The notes under the pieces were generated by a model. It was not told where the DNA came from and did no database searches. It saw nothing but the letters and a program-made list of their open reading frames with translations. From NCBI GenBank assembly GCA_936450465.1, contig OW388302.1:13293530-13357529 (forward strand): a stretch of DNA of 64,000 nt, in the 5' to 3' direction. Below, piece by piece: positions 41,458 to 57,600 of the stretch (position 1 is the stretch's first letter; each line of letters opens with the position of its first letter). The translations under genes and the position numbers were made by a program. Source of the DNA: Gibbula magus (lineage: Eukaryota; Mollusca; Gastropoda; Trochida; Trochidae).

Positions 41458-41730
41458 TGAATGGCCTGATGGGCCGGGCTTATATGACATGGCATGGTGT
41501 CCGTCTGTCCGTCCGACCATCCGTCTGTAAACTTCTCGCTTTTTCGTCTTCTTATCCAGAACCGCTGGATCTAGGGAGCAGAAATTGTGCGTACATACTC
41601 GATCCTTGGTCAATGGGGATTCTAAATTGTAAATTTGGTCACCTATATCCTAATATCACCTCTAATAAGGTCACAAGGGTCACGACCTTAAAAACTTATT
41701 TTCACATGAGAGGAAGGTAAACATTCCATG
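41458..41730 (+). mobile_element. Dispersed repeat, GGCCTGATGGGC head
   Basis: Head GGCCTGATGGGCCGGGCTTA, then CCGTCCGACCATCCGTCTGT, CGCTTTTTCGTCTTCTTATC and TCTAAATTGTAAATTTGGTC. Shared with 55.4 and 63.3 kb. Confidence 0.7.
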
Positions 41731-42035
41731 ATTGGTTAAATAGGTCTATAAGGTCCCCTTTGATTCTTAACGATTGGGAACCTAATATGTTGAGAACTAT
41801 TTACAATTCAAAAGGAGTTCCTGCAATCTTTTAAATCTACTTAATTAAATTCAAATTATGTTTTGGATTCACATTATATGAATTATTCGTTGGTCCCTGA
41901 TGTTATGAATTACATTTTATTATTTTTTTTTTTTAAATGGGAGCATCAAGAAGAATATTTCAAATATTAATTGCACACAACAACACAGCATCGATCGAGA
42001 TGCCTGACCATACAAGGATATGGTGTTGTTCACTT

Positions 42036-42372
42036 ACAGGGGCAGTAGCACGTTATTTGCAAATTTTATTTTTTCAAATTGCCCATGTATAATGATAGTT
42101 TATGTCATTTATAAATATTTACTTTAGACGGTTAAACATCTTATTACACAAACGTGTTGCGTATAAAGCAAAAATTGCATGGCGGCAATTTATTGTGAAC
42201 ACATTTTATTATTTCGAATGACAAAAACGATTCCCATGGCTTTAAAGAACCATGTACACTCATTTTAACTTGATTTTCCGAAGAGAGAAGGGTGTTTTAC
42301 TATTGGTGACAATATTTTTCAAATACATTTCATCAACTTATTTCAGCGAAAAAACGTGCTACTGCCCCTTTG
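42036..42372 (+). mobile_element. MITE family A, copy A8
   Basis: Both terminal repeats present; the flanking TTAA has mutated on both sides. Confidence 0.8.
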
Positions 42373-42635
42373 AGCAAACTTGTCCCCTGATATCGACATG
42401 GGTTTAGAATGATGTCCAAATCTCAGTAACACGTCCTCATAATGGCAGTTAATACTGTGTTGAACAAACATCGCATACGGTGGTACACTGTGAGAGATGT
42501 ACGCAATAGAAATTGATAACTGAATATTAATGAAGTTGTTTAAACCTGAAAAATTATATTGGTAACTAAGATTTGTAATACTAAGAATATTCATTGTAGT
42601 ATTCCATCGTGCTGATGGTGTCCAACCTCCAAACG

Positions 42636-42832
42636 CAAGGCATAACTCTTACCAGTCTGCATTACTGGCTGATTTAACCCTTGCGGTATTTCCCTCGCTT
42701 TGTTGTGTAAAGATAGTGAATCGCTGCACCAGAAATGCATAGCGGGCCTGGATTTCTAAACACAGATTTATTAGGGAAATACTGCAGGGCCTAAATCAGC
42801 CCTTAATGGAGACTGGCAAGAGTTATGCCTTG
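42636..42832. mobile_element. Family C hairpin element, well preserved
   Basis: CAAGGCATAACTCTTACCAG at the left is mirrored by CTGGCAAGAGTTATGCCTTG. About 197 bp, no coding capacity. Confidence 0.7.
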
Positions 42833-43086
42833 CATTGGGATGTTGATGGTTTCAGGTTCAGGTTTTACTGATTGTTGAACATCTGGTTGATGTTATGATC
42901 TGTATGTATTATGATACATACAAGCATTGCATTTGATATATCCTAACATAGTGATTGATTATGAAGGTTGCCAGTCTTGATGTACTGTCATTATATTAGA
43001 AATACATCTTTAGATAACGAACAAATGTAAAACTGGTATATTTTGGATCACAGCTCCTCTAGTACACAGTGTTGACCTTGTTCAGC

Positions 43087-43572
43087 TTAAAAGGTGCATC
43101 CATTGTGTTTCATAAAATTATGTTTGGCTTTAATACATTTCAACTCACCAGATGTGCTGTCTACAATACAAACAAACTCACTAAGCTTGCATATGTATCC
43201 CCAATCGCCAAATATAATCATAATTACTAGTTTACAATTAAAATAGAGTTACATCATTATGCATGTGCAGAAACCGGAACTACACGTCCCATGTACATGC
43301 ACAGTAGTTATGTGACCTATTAACCACTATCAACTCAAATTTGTCTTTTTGTCTGTTTTAAATAAGATTCCAAAATTACGTTTGACTCATTGACGCGCGC
43401 CACACGCTGTGCATTGTCCGGTCACTAATTTTACCTTCATATCGTGAATATGCTAAGTCTACTATCATCAAAATAGTAGTTTTCGGTAACAGTCGGTACT
43501 TATCGATAAAGTAACGCCATTTATAACGTTTGGAATATGTGACTCCCAACAACACAATGGATGTACCTTTAA
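43087..43572 (+). mobile_element. MITE family D, copy D2
   Basis: 486 bp with the same terminal repeats as D1. The centre has GGCGCGCGCC-like and TGTGCATTGTCCGG segments shared with D3. Confidence 0.87.
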
Positions 43573-46302
<2,730 letters not shown>

Positions 46303-47158
46303 CTAAAGGTGCATCCATTGTGTTTCATAACATTTTATTTGGCTTTAAAGGCGCTGTAGCACGTTTTTTGCAAATTTTAATTTTTCAAATTTCCTATTTA
46401 TAATGATAGTTTATGCCATTTATATTAACTTTAGATGGTAAAACATGTTATTAAACAAACCAATTATCCGTAGTGATAATAACGGTGTTGCGTATAAAGC
46501 AAAAATTGCATGGGGGCCATTTTATTGTGAACACAATTTAATTATTTCGTATTACAAAAACGATCCCCGTGGCTTTACCGAACCATGTACACTCATTTTC
46601 AATTTGATTTTCCGGAGAGAGAATGGTGTTTAACTTTTGGTGACATTATTTTTCAAATACATTTCATCGACTTATTTGAGCGAAAAAACGTGCTACATCG
46701 CCTTTAATACGTTCCAACACACCATTATGCTGTTTACAATACAAACAAATTCAATTAGCTTGCATATTTATACCCCATCGCCAAATATATCATAATTACT
46801 AGTTTTCAATTAAAATCGAGTAACATCATCATGCCTGTGCAGAAACCGAAAGTGCACGTTTTATTTACTTGCACAGTAGTTATATAACCTATTGAACATT
46901 ATCACCCCAAATTTGTTATTTTGTCTGGTGTAAATAAGATTCCAAAACTACGTTTGACTCATTGGCGCGCGCCACACGCTGTGCATTGTCCGGTTTTCGA
47001 TCAGAAATCACTACTTTTACCTTCATATCGTCAATATACTAAGTCGAGTATCATTGAAATGGTTGTTTTCGGTAACAGTTGGTACTTCTCGATAAAATAA
47101 GACCATTTATAACGTTTGTCATATTTGACCCCCAGCAACACAATGGATGTACCTTTAA
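46303..47158 (+). mobile_element. MITE family D, copy D3, carrying nested A9
   Basis: Ends match D1 and D2. The host sequence is interrupted at ...TTGGCTTTAA by A9 and resumes with TACGTTCCAAC. Confidence 0.88.
46345..46707 (+). mobile_element. MITE family A, copy A9, nested in D3
   Basis: AGGCGCTGTAGCACG and its inverse, exact TTAA on both sides. The host D3 element resumes after it, so TTAA is a target-site duplication here. Confidence 0.9.
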
Positions 47159-47557
47159 AGATCATATTTTCTGAAACTGAGAAAACTCAGCCTCTCATCG
47201 CTAAGCATATCATAAAATATTCACACACTAAGCGGCACTGCTAGTGATATTTCAACTTTACACGTGACGCTCGGGGAAACTTTATAGGTTAAAGTTTCCA
47301 GCTTATTATCTATTAGTAATATTTGACTAATGGCTTGGTATCGCGATTGACATATGCTATTGACAACGCATATAATGACATGTTTCGATACTGGCAGTAT
47401 TCTCATTAATATATTTCCGGTTTATGTCTAAATTATATTTATATGGTAATGCTGATAGATCATAGATAATATAACCGACATTAATGTATAATTTACTTAC
47501 ATCATAACTGTAGTTATTTCTGATTCAGAAGAATTTCAAGCTTTATATATGAATTAT

Positions 47558-47760
47558 ATCCCACTTCCGGTCTCGTTACTATGGTTTCTTTTTTAAGTGT
47601 AGATGTATTAGCGGATACACATACATTTTTCTGATATATCTGCACTTATTCTGATATACCTTATTTTTTCTGATATACCTACATTTGTTTAATATACCTA
47701 AACTTCTTAACAATTTCAAAAATTCCAACTCTGCTAAGTGATGATACTTAGACAATAGAC
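47558..47760 (-). mobile_element. Repeat with GTGTAGGTATAT units, copy 2
   Basis: Reverse copy of the 5.85-6.02 kb repeat (CCCACTTCCGGTCTCGTTAC, then TCTGATATACCT units). Confidence 0.6.
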
Positions 47761-47919
47761 AGCTAGACAATAGATAATTTCGTTATTACATTGAAAGGAA
47801 TTCGTATGGACCAAAGAGCTTTTGACAGTATATAATAAATAACAACATTAAATAAATATGCATTTAAAATCATTAAAGATCAAACATGTGGTTTAAAAAG
47901 TTTAAAACGAGGAAAATTG

Positions 47920-48448
47920 TAGGGCACCATTGGATAAGTATCGTGTCAATTTATCTGAAAGTAAATCTTGCATTTGTGGTGCTTTAGTTGAAGATGTTTA
48001 TCATTTCTTCTTGAGATGTCCAAGACATGCTGATCTTCGTTTAGAATTAAAGCAAAGATTTTATAATTTAAAGGCAGAATTTGATATTAATACAATCCTG
48101 TATGGAAACCCAAATCTTCCACAAACAGTCAATGAAAACATATTTCACCATGTTCATAAATTCATTGGAAAGAGTCAACGGTTCAAATAATACATTAATA
48201 CTAATGTACGTATTTACCATATTCAAAGTGCATTTTGTCATAAGAATAACATTTCCAATTGTGTCTTGCCTTAATAATGTATATTACATGTTTACCCACT
48301 TCGTCACTTGTAGATTTCTTACTTTCTTGTTATGTATTCTAGCCTTGTAAAATAGTTGTTGATTACCTGGAGAGGGCTTCTATAAGTTTCACAACTTGTG
48401 CCCAATTCATTTCTTAAATGAATAAAATATGTTTTCAATCAATCAATA
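47920..48448 (+). mobile_element. 3' end of a non-LTR retrotransposon (LINE)
   Basis: The open frame to 48190 ends a LINE ORF2. It has the C-terminal Cys/His motif CICGALVEDVYHFFLRC, then FDINTILYG and VHKFIGKSQRF. A 3' UTR follows with AATAAAATATG and a tail of AATCAATCAAT. 5' truncated; the reverse-transcriptase domain is absent. Confidence 0.75.
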
Positions 48449-49329
48449 GACTTGGAAAAGTATTTGTATATCTCTCACTTAATAAATGACGATAAATTAA
48501 GGATGGCCCACTGTAACTTGCACAATACATAAATGCGTCGTATATTCATAAACTGTTGTATAAATGCCGATGACAAGTTCCGCCATAGAAAGTTTAACTT
48601 GCACTGTTCAAGCCAGTGAACAAACAAATTATGAATATATTTCTTTAAAAAAATAATTTATCCCATGCGGGACCGATTTCAGAAATTTAATGTCGGGTAT
48701 TTGTAAAATGAATGAATTATGCAAAATCATTACAAAAATATAACAAAGTGGCTTCATTTACATGTTATTACCCGAAGGGCGCCAATCGATTTTTAAAATG
48801 TGCCATTTTCATAGTCTTCGTTTTCGCTCGGGTAATACACAATTTAAAATTGCAGCATAAAGTAGGACAAACACACTCATGTAGTACTTAATATCTCTGA
48901 TAGTGAATGATATTCTTGCAAATTAAACGATAGTTACTTGATACCGATTACTTTCCAAATGTCAAATCTTTCCTTAGTGACTTTAACTGACATTATCGGG
49001 GAGGATTAAAGTTGATTCGAATCACGTTCACAATATTTAAGTTTTCATTTCGTTTTCAGTTTCCGTTTAAATACATAATTTCACTATCAAATCCTTCTCG
49101 CGATCGGTGTTTCGATGTTGCTTGGGTTCAGGGTATCAAAGCCAAATTAGGTTAAAGCGCCATCGAGTATATGTCAGTGTTTCAAATGCAAAAATATTTT
49201 TGGAAAACATAGGCTACTTATAACGTCAATCGCTAGAGAAATCTGTTATCTACAACACGACATGTGATAAATAATTTTTATATCACAACAATCTAATGAT
49301 GTTCCTGTGGTCATGCGTATGAAGATGCA

Positions 49330-49520
49330 CATCATTAGCTATTCATATGTCCAAATTATACAAATATATATACAAAGTTGTTTTTATGTTAATGGTTATG
49401 ACCTCAATACTGTAATATTTGGTAACAACACCCTGTCAAATGATATTAATACACAAATAATTCAGTCTGTTCATAAGTTTATTTCTCAAACGTTTCTCAT
49501 GAATATCTTTGAAAAATATG
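49330..49520 (+). mobile_element. LINE ORF2 C-terminal fragment
   Basis: NGYDLNTVIFGNNTL and SVHKFISQT parallel FDINTILYGNPNL and HVHKFIGKS of the 48 kb LINE. The Cys/His motif is lost. Confidence 0.5.
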
Positions 49521-50437
49521 ATGTTATGTTTTTCTACACCAATGTATATATTAATAGTATTTATGATGTAATTATCCTGTATTATTGTTTTGGGAGAGAC
49601 ATATATATAGGGGAAACCCTGTTTGTTGATCCCCCCCTGTACCCGAGTACAACAATAAATATTGTTTAAACCACAATCTAATGAAATGTGGTTTCAAAGT
49701 ACTCCTTCTATTAACGCGCGTCAAGGGAATCTGCATGACGTCATGACACAGCAACAAGCGTTTCCGAAGCATGAAAGCTGCGCGATCTTCTCCTGCAAGT
49801 TACCCTTGTCACACGTTACTGAATGTGACAATTCTTATATTAACAATGTTTCTAAATGTCCTGAGAATATACAAATTATTAACATTTTACCTGAACTTTT
49901 TATTTTGATTATACCAGCAAACTATGACAAATATATTCTCATTGATTGTGTGGCCTTTGCGTTCATGTTTCACATGCGCAATGGTTCGTCTAACTAGAAC
50001 ACTTCGGTCTCAGTCGGTAACCATTATAAATTATATACCGTGGCTGTAAACAGTCGTAAGCAGGGATTTTATGAGCGACTCTATTTACCAAGGATCTTCA
50101 CTATAACGCGATAAAAAAAAGCGTCTTTTTTACTTAAAACCGTTGATAGTATACACTGTCGGCCAAAAGAAACGCCTGCTTTATTTTCCTTAAAATAAAA
50201 GATGAAATATTTCTGAAATATAATTAATGGTGGTTTCCAAGTTATGCTGAAACAATAATTAATATCAGGGACCTTATATACAATATATATATAATGTCCC
50301 TGTTAATATGTTAGTCCATTGAAATCATGGGAAAACTGTGATTCGAGTCAATAACATTCATGAAAACCACACCAAATGAAGACCACTATTTCCGGATGAT
50401 TCACTTGCATGCGCACCCTATATATCCACGTACATCT

Positions 50438-50671
50438 GTATAATAACGGTGTTGCTTATAACGCAATAATTGCATAGCGGCCATTTTATTGTGAACACAT
50501 TTTATTATTTCGAATGACAAAAACGATTCCCATGGCTTTACTGGGCCAAATAAACTCTTTTTAGCTTCCATTTTTGAAGAGAGAATGGTGTTTTGCGATG
50601 GGTGAAATTATTTTTAAAATTCATTTTATCGACTTATTTGAGCGAAAAAAAACGTGCTACTGCCCCTTTAA
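50438..50671 (+). mobile_element. MITE family A, copy A10 (left end lost)
   Basis: Begins within the family at TAATAACGGTGTTGC and runs to the right end CTACTGCCCCTTTAA. Confidence 0.75.
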
Positions 50672-51102
50672 ACTTTGCGGTATTTCCTTCGCTTCCCCGT
50701 GCTAAGATAGTGAATAGCTGCATCTGAAATGCGTGGTGGGTTCTGAGTTCCTAACACGGAAATGTGTACGGGTAAATCAGGCAGTACTGGCACGAGTTAG
50801 GTCTTGTGTGGGGAAGTTTGCTTTGTCTACGAGTTATACAAAATGAAGTTTAATGCTGGGGTTGGTTATGAATAATTACTAAACATTGTAATAAAGACAA
50901 CACCTCGCGAGTAAGTTGTGTTGTAGATCTATGTATTCCATGCGATAAACGCCATAATGTACAGTTACGTTATAAGATGTAACTAGTTGTAACACAAGTA
51001 ATACTCTTATTCACTTCCGGGTTAGGCTTTAGGTTTGTGTATAATATGCCGAAGAGTGCATGTGGCATTTTAACGTCCGTACTATCTAAAGTGTTCCTCA
51101 GG

Positions 51103-51908
51103 AAATTCATAATTTGCTTTAAACGGATACCAGTCTGATCTCATGTTGCATATTCACGAAGTTCGCCTCTGCGGGGAGTTGTGCACAAAATAATACAGCC
51201 GGATTCGCTAAACGTTGAATCGTGTTAACCAATCTCCGAGTAATCGGAACGATCAGATCCACTTTCAGTTCAGAAGAATTTGGATAAACGTTGTTTTAAA
51301 GGTATTTATTGGCTTTAATTATCTAATATTTGTTGTTTATTAATGAATTAATCTTGCTTGTTTGTTTGTTGATCTCGGTGAATCAGCGAACTGTCTTTGG
51401 AATCAATTGTTGAAGCTTTATAGGCCGTTCCAACAAACATGGTTCCAAGCCTTTGTTGTCACTGTTGTCAAAAATGGCAGTGGTTTTTCCCGATCGTGTA
51501 ATATTTGTATATAGATCTCCGATTGTTCGAGTTGTTGACTCATACTTATATTTTAGAAAATAATCATCATTGAAGTATTTATTTTACAATTTATTTGATG
51601 ACATAAACTTTAATAGCTAAAATGCATTGGAATTAATAATTGAGACTCCACTGATTTAACAAACTAGTTCAATTATTTATATGATTTGCGTGTAAAAATT
51701 ATGTATCGCTCAGATCCGTGTATTAGTTAATTTATTTATCCATCTCTATAAAAACCAATAGTACAGGCTTGTGAAATTTATTGTTCACTATCAATATAAT
51801 GTTGATGTATAAATTTCTTGTTTTACCTCTTTACTAATTCAGGAAATTCTTAATTTGTTTTAAACCGATACCAGTCTGATCTCATGTCGCATATTCACGA
51901 AGTTGGCT
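51103..51908 (+). repeat. Pair of ~70-bp direct repeats 740 bp apart
   Basis: 51103-51172 and 51841-51908 both read GATACCAGTCTGATCTCATG followed by CGCATATTCACGAAGTT-like sequence. The DNA between is AT-rich and non-coding. Confidence 0.7.
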
Positions 51909-53663
51909 GGTAAATATAAAAATCCTGTAAATTTCTATACACTGAACCTCACTACCGGTATCTATATTTAAACAAAACACAACGTTATTTTCAACTCTAG
52001 CTAAATTCAGCTTCCCTCCTTCTAGTATGTAAAACAATGTATTCAATCTGTAATACATCAATCTTTCATCTCCATTATCACATGCATTATTATAGACAAT
52101 TTATCAATATACAATTTGTACAATATTTGGTAATCTATTATTCCTGTGTGCTACTTGGCCTGATGAGTTCGCACGTCATCAAATATTACCCACAACAACA
52201 ACCCATTGAACGCAATAGTTCTCATTACAAAATCAATGCTATACAAATGCAATATCAAAAAAGTTAAACCAAATTTTAAACTATTGCATCAAGAAATTAT
52301 TAAATATAATCAAATAACAAAAACAATTGCATTTTCAAATTGTAAATATGCAAGCATCCATATATACATTCTGGTCAACACTTCATATTCTTTTAAAAAA
52401 TGATGTAAATAAATGCCATTTTTTACCTATATACAATATGCACATTACCTTACTTTGTTATATTTGAAATGGTATGTACAAATGTAAAAAAATCTTTTTA
52501 AAAATTACCCACAGTAAGTTTCAACTGGACTGACTTATGATCATGTAATAAAAAAAAGTGTAAACAGGAATGTCCTTTTCGATTTCATTTGCACCAACAA
52601 TAGCCTGGTAGAATCATCCCTTTAATATCTGGCTGTCCTTTATTGCGAGGCGTACTGACGTGACATCTGTCATTTCCTTCCTTCTCTTGTTATCTTCACT
52701 CTGTGTAAGTAAAACCAACACATTACAACAAACGATAAGGATACACTGGTAACACTGGTGTCGTCCCTTAGTGGTTAAACCCTTACCTTGTATCACGGGG
52801 CCTCAGAGGCCCATGAGCCTATTTTTACTTCTATATCTTTGAAACAAATTAGAATTTATAGCTGACAATTTATGTATTCCTCAAGTTCTGAGAGTTCTTG
52901 CATTTCGAAAGTGTTCATTAACAACTAATTACTAATTAATGTTTTGGTGTTTTTTAAGTTTTTACCTACGTTAAGTGCGTAAGTGGGCCTGACAGGCCCG
53001 GAGACATTACTAATTGTAATTTATCATACAAAACTGGCTCCAACAGTTTATATTGCTTGTGTGGCATCAAGTGATATCTACAAGCAATATATACATTGTA
53101 GATATCGCTACAATATTATATAGTCAAAATCCTATGACATCATCAGTTAATGACATCACAAGGCTTTGACGTCACTGAGATCACTACTTAAGGAAGCTAT
53201 GTGTTTTAGATATGTTCATTCTTTTGCTAATAATTGTTGAAGTATGATTTTGCATGATAATCAAATATTAGTGTATTCTGACACTCTTTGATTCAAGTCA
53301 AACTATCCTCAGTAAGCCTCGGATATTTGTAGATTATCTATGTGTACTATTTCCAAAATGTCAAGTCCTAGTCGACATTAGGGATTTGTTGCTTCAATAT
53401 GAACAAGCGAATGACGATTTGAATGATATAAGGGTACGTTTAACAAACTGTGAGGTCAATGAAAAAGCAGAAGAACTTTTCACAGAAGACAGGATATTTT
53501 TCAGTGATGTTGTACTGCACAGATGCCACACGATTCAGTGATACAGAGGAGAAAAACTATTTTGATATTCATGAATCTGGACAAATGTTTATTGTTTAAA
53601 AGATGGAAGAATATGGTCAACCACTTCATTGTTGCCAGCCAAACATCTCGCAGGGTTTTCACA
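51909..53663. other. No gene seen
   Basis: AT-rich. 53390-53660 has coding-like patches broken by stops and is interrupted at 53664 by a TIR element. Confidence 0.45.
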
Positions 53664-54041
53664 TACCTGTCAACTCTCACGCATCCTGCGTGAGACTCAT
53701 GTATTTTACCTCAATCTCAAGCACTCATGCATGGCCCATAAATACTCACGCATTTCTTATATATATTTTTTAAACGAAATTTTCTAGAAATTAATTATCG
53801 TATCAGTGATATTTTCCGGATTTTAGGCTTCTGCTTTCAATGTTGGTACAGCTTATTGGTTATTGACTTATCTTTTGAGTTAAAAATCATCCCCTTATTA
53901 AGCTAAAAACCATAATTTTTGGGGGGGCCTTTGCCCCCATACACCCCCCCACCAAAGCTTCGCCCTGGACCTGACCGGGGGCTACGCCCCCTGGACCCCA
54001 GCTTCTCACTCATTGCATCCCTCAGGGGTTGACAGCTATGT
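53664..54041. mobile_element. ~378-bp TIR element with a likely GTTTTCA target duplication
   Basis: Left CATACCTGTCAACTCTCACG; right GGGGTTGACAGCTATG is its imperfect inverse. GTTTTCA occurs on both sides. A 7-8 bp duplication would suit a hAT-like origin. Confidence 0.5.
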
Positions 54042-55367
54042 TTTCATAAGAGGTTCACTGAAAAGGATGGTCAATGCGGATCATGTTATCTATAAAGATG
54101 ATATTTTCAAACTGTTTGTGAATGCGGACATGGTAAAAGAGAGTGCTTCTTTTGCCTACATGGTGGGTATGAGCAGCGTTCGAAATAGCTGCCGGCCCAC
54201 CTGCCAATTGCTAGTTGCTTTCCGATCGGGCTTGTAGAAAATATTACAAGCAAGCCCGGCTGGCTTGTTGGAATTTTGAGCTTATCTCCAAAGACTTGAG
54301 TGATCAAAATATTAATTAGAAATTTACAAAATTAATTTTGAAATTTTAACTATGGAATCTGTCTGTTTAGCAATCGGGAGTTGAACTTTTACTTCCTTGT
54401 TCTAAAAATAGATTTTTCACAATAGCTTCTCATGCTCAGTAACACTGCATCACTCTGTAACTATTAGAATACCTACAGCAACAATCTGAAAACAATTTTA
54501 AATTGAAATCATGAAATACCTGACGTTGAAAACTATGAGAAATACAAGAAAGGTCTGTTTGTCCAGGGTTGTAAGAATTTGAAACTTGATGCGCCTGTCG
54601 GTTTAAACATATTTTATTCATCATTGAAATGGATTGGTAAACAACCTGAGAACTCGTGTAAATGCTCCTCCAAAATGACAAAGGTGAATTCAACAAATTA
54701 CATTCAGTCAAATCATTCTCATGCCAAATCACAATGCTATTGTACAATCACAACATGATCAATTATTATAATAAATATATTTTACATACCAATGTACCTA
54801 AAGCTAGCATTTGTTTATTTTTAATTGTTATCAAATCTACAACAAACAAAGAAACATATTGTAAAAATTGCTAGTTTTCAGCTTCAGGTATACCACGATT
54901 TCAATACAAAATTGTTTTCAGCCTATAACCATTTTTGTAGTATAATGCATCATTTCTTAAAAAGGAGTATAGTTTGAACACGCAAGTAGATAATGTGATG
55001 TGTCTTCACGATTTGACCAACACGAACAGGACGGGTGGTTTGAAATATGTCTTTCACATCTATGATAGTTTTAATCACTACAGCCTAAATGGAGCCTACA
55101 ATGAGTAATTTAACAAAAACGGCTTCTTAAATTTAGAACAAATCCTGGGGAGTTTCTTTTTCGATAAATATAATGTTTTACATTGTATCATCGTTTGGTG
55201 ATGCATTCCAAAAAAATTTGAATAAGCAGATGTTTTAACATGAAGGTTTTGTAAATTTGATGAGTTTCTCAATTCGTATGAATTGGTGGCCGAAACGCAG
55301 TCAGGGATACATATTAAGTAATTCGGTTCTTTGCCGTTTATCATTTTATGAAAAAGAGTTAATTTTT

Positions 55368-55900
55368 AGCTCATCTGGCCTGAAAGGCCCGATGGGCTTA
55401 TGGCATGGGATGGCGTCCGTCCATCCGTCCGTCCGTCCGTAAACTTTTCGCTTTTTCGACTTCTTCTCCAGAACCAATGACTCCAGAGAGCTGAAATTTA
55501 ATGTACAGACTCCTTGGCTGAAGGGGATACTAAATTGTAAATTTGGTGACCCTGTGACCCCAAATGTGGGTCACAGGGGTCATAACCTTAAAAGCTATTT
55601 TCATCTTCTTCTCCAGAACCAATGACTCCAGAGAGCTGAAATTTTATGTACAAACTCCTTGGCTGAAAGGGATTCTAAATTGTAAATTTGGTGACAGTGA
55701 GACCCCAAATATTGGGTCACAGAGGCAATGACCTAAAATGCTATTTTCATCTTCATCTCCAGTCCCAATGCCTATAGCGAGCTGAAATTTTATGTACAGA
55801 CTCCTTGGCTGTAAGGGATTCTAAATTGTAAATTTGGTGAGTCTGTGACCCCAAATATGGGTCACAGGGATCATAACCTAAAAGCCTATTTCAGTTTACA
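55368..55900 (+). mobile_element. Dispersed repeat, GGCCCGATGGGC head, with 146-bp tandem units
   Basis: Same element as at 41.5 and 63.3 kb. The segment CTTCTCCAGAACCAATGACT to TGACCCCAAAT is repeated about three times (starts near 55460, 55606 and 55753). Confidence 0.75.
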
Positions 55901-56849
55901 GCATCTTTCTGAGATTATATGTGCACTTCAATCAGTAAGTAGGTAAGGGAGGTAATTTTAGGAAAACAGCTGAGTTAAAGGCATTTCATCTTTCTGATGT
56001 GAGAGTTCTAACATGTGCTTTAAGAATATAATATGTCTGATGAAAAAGAGATATTGAGAATTAAAAACTTAGAATTGGAGGTCTAACAAAAATTATAAGT
56101 CATATTTTATCTTTGTCTCACATTTCACATATGAGTAATTATTTGTATTTTGCAAGTGAATTTGCTGATAAAGGTACACAAGTCTAAAAGTATTCTAAAG
56201 ACTTAATACAGAATCTTTTATTAAATCTAATATTATGTTTTTTGTAATTTAAGAGTAAATAATGGAGTTTTTTAATATCTCATGATATTGTGTAATTATT
56301 TGGAGAATTAATTAATTAATTAATGAGAATTTCCAGTACGAGTCAATTTGGTATACCTTATTTATATCATATTTTATACTTTATAACTGATTTAGTTTTC
56401 TATTAACTTTGCAGTTAATTTTATTCAATAGGAACAAGAAATGAGATAGATGTCTACATCATGGACATGTTTAATGTGAATCTATTTGAAATGAGAACTA
56501 TTGAATACCCTTTGAAGGAATAACTTGAAGAGGAATTAATTTTTTTCATTTTACATGAGATATGTGAACTGAAGATGACTAGTGATGACTGGTGATAACA
56601 TAGGACTATAAAAGAAGTATCTATATGAGATTGTGACATCACACCTATTTTCATCATCTTCTCCAGTACAGAAAAATAATTAATTGTAGGAAAAACTGCA
56701 TCTAACATATAAATTTTACTGGCTGTGAGTCCAGTGTCTGCATGTTATGTAATTGCATTGTGTTGACCTCTTCCTGGCAGAAGGATGAAAGGAAAGGATG
56801 ATAGTTACACAGAGGTTTCAGGTTACTTCAAACTACTGTGCAGCTCTGT

Positions 56850-57600
56850 GTTATTATCACAGTGCTAACACATGTATAAATGTATTATTTGTAATTTGAT
56901 ATTTTCCTATGTATTTTGTTTATCATATGTTCAAGTTACTTAGTTTAATTCTCATATGACACTGTCCATTTGTTTCTTGTAGTTATCACCTGGGGCTATC
57001 ACCCATCTGCAGGTTTAATGGTTTATGCTTCAGTGATTATCTATTCTTTATTGTAGATCACTTTAGACATTGTAAATACAGCAATTGTTTTATTTAGAAA
57101 TAGGGAAGTATCTTGTCAATCAGACCCTATGGTGACATTCTATTTGCTTTAGGGCTCTGTAGCCATTGGTCCTATGAATCTCTTAAATAGAGCCCAGTCT
57201 CAGTGACAAGAGGGCAGGTAGAGAAGAGGGTAGAAGGAGAAAGTAAGGGAGAAAAGGAGATAGAGTTAGACCAGAAGACCAGCGGAGACTAGACACCAGG
57301 GAAGACTTACAAAGCTTCCTTGGCAGTCACTATGTCTCTGCTGCCATCACCATCATCAGCTGTATATGTATTTATGTAACAACCACCATGATGTAACAAC
57401 CAAATAAACATCTCCATGACGTCATCATCTTATGTGTCTCTCATCATGTGCTCTATCCAAGAACGTCCGAGGTTGGCTCCCATAGCATCAAGCTAATTCC
57501 CTGGGATAAATGACGCAGATAGGCGTTGGCTCGCAAGATGGTAACGCCTATTGTCTTGTGGGCCGGCGCCGAACTTTGTGTTATTATCATAGACTGTGCG
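56850..57600 (+). mobile_element. Possible solo LTR
   Basis: Has a TATA-like CTTAAATAGAGCCC (~57182), a purine-rich stretch and CAAATAAACATC as a poly-A signal. TGTGTTATTATCA recurs at 56853 and ~57579. No open reading frame. Boundaries and target duplication are not clear. Confidence 0.2.

Noticed and set aside
46445..46633. Small ORFs inside MITE copies (also 58649-58948, 60792-61064, 32050-32241)
   Set aside because: The same peptide recurs because the MITE recurs; there is no transposase motif or conserved start.
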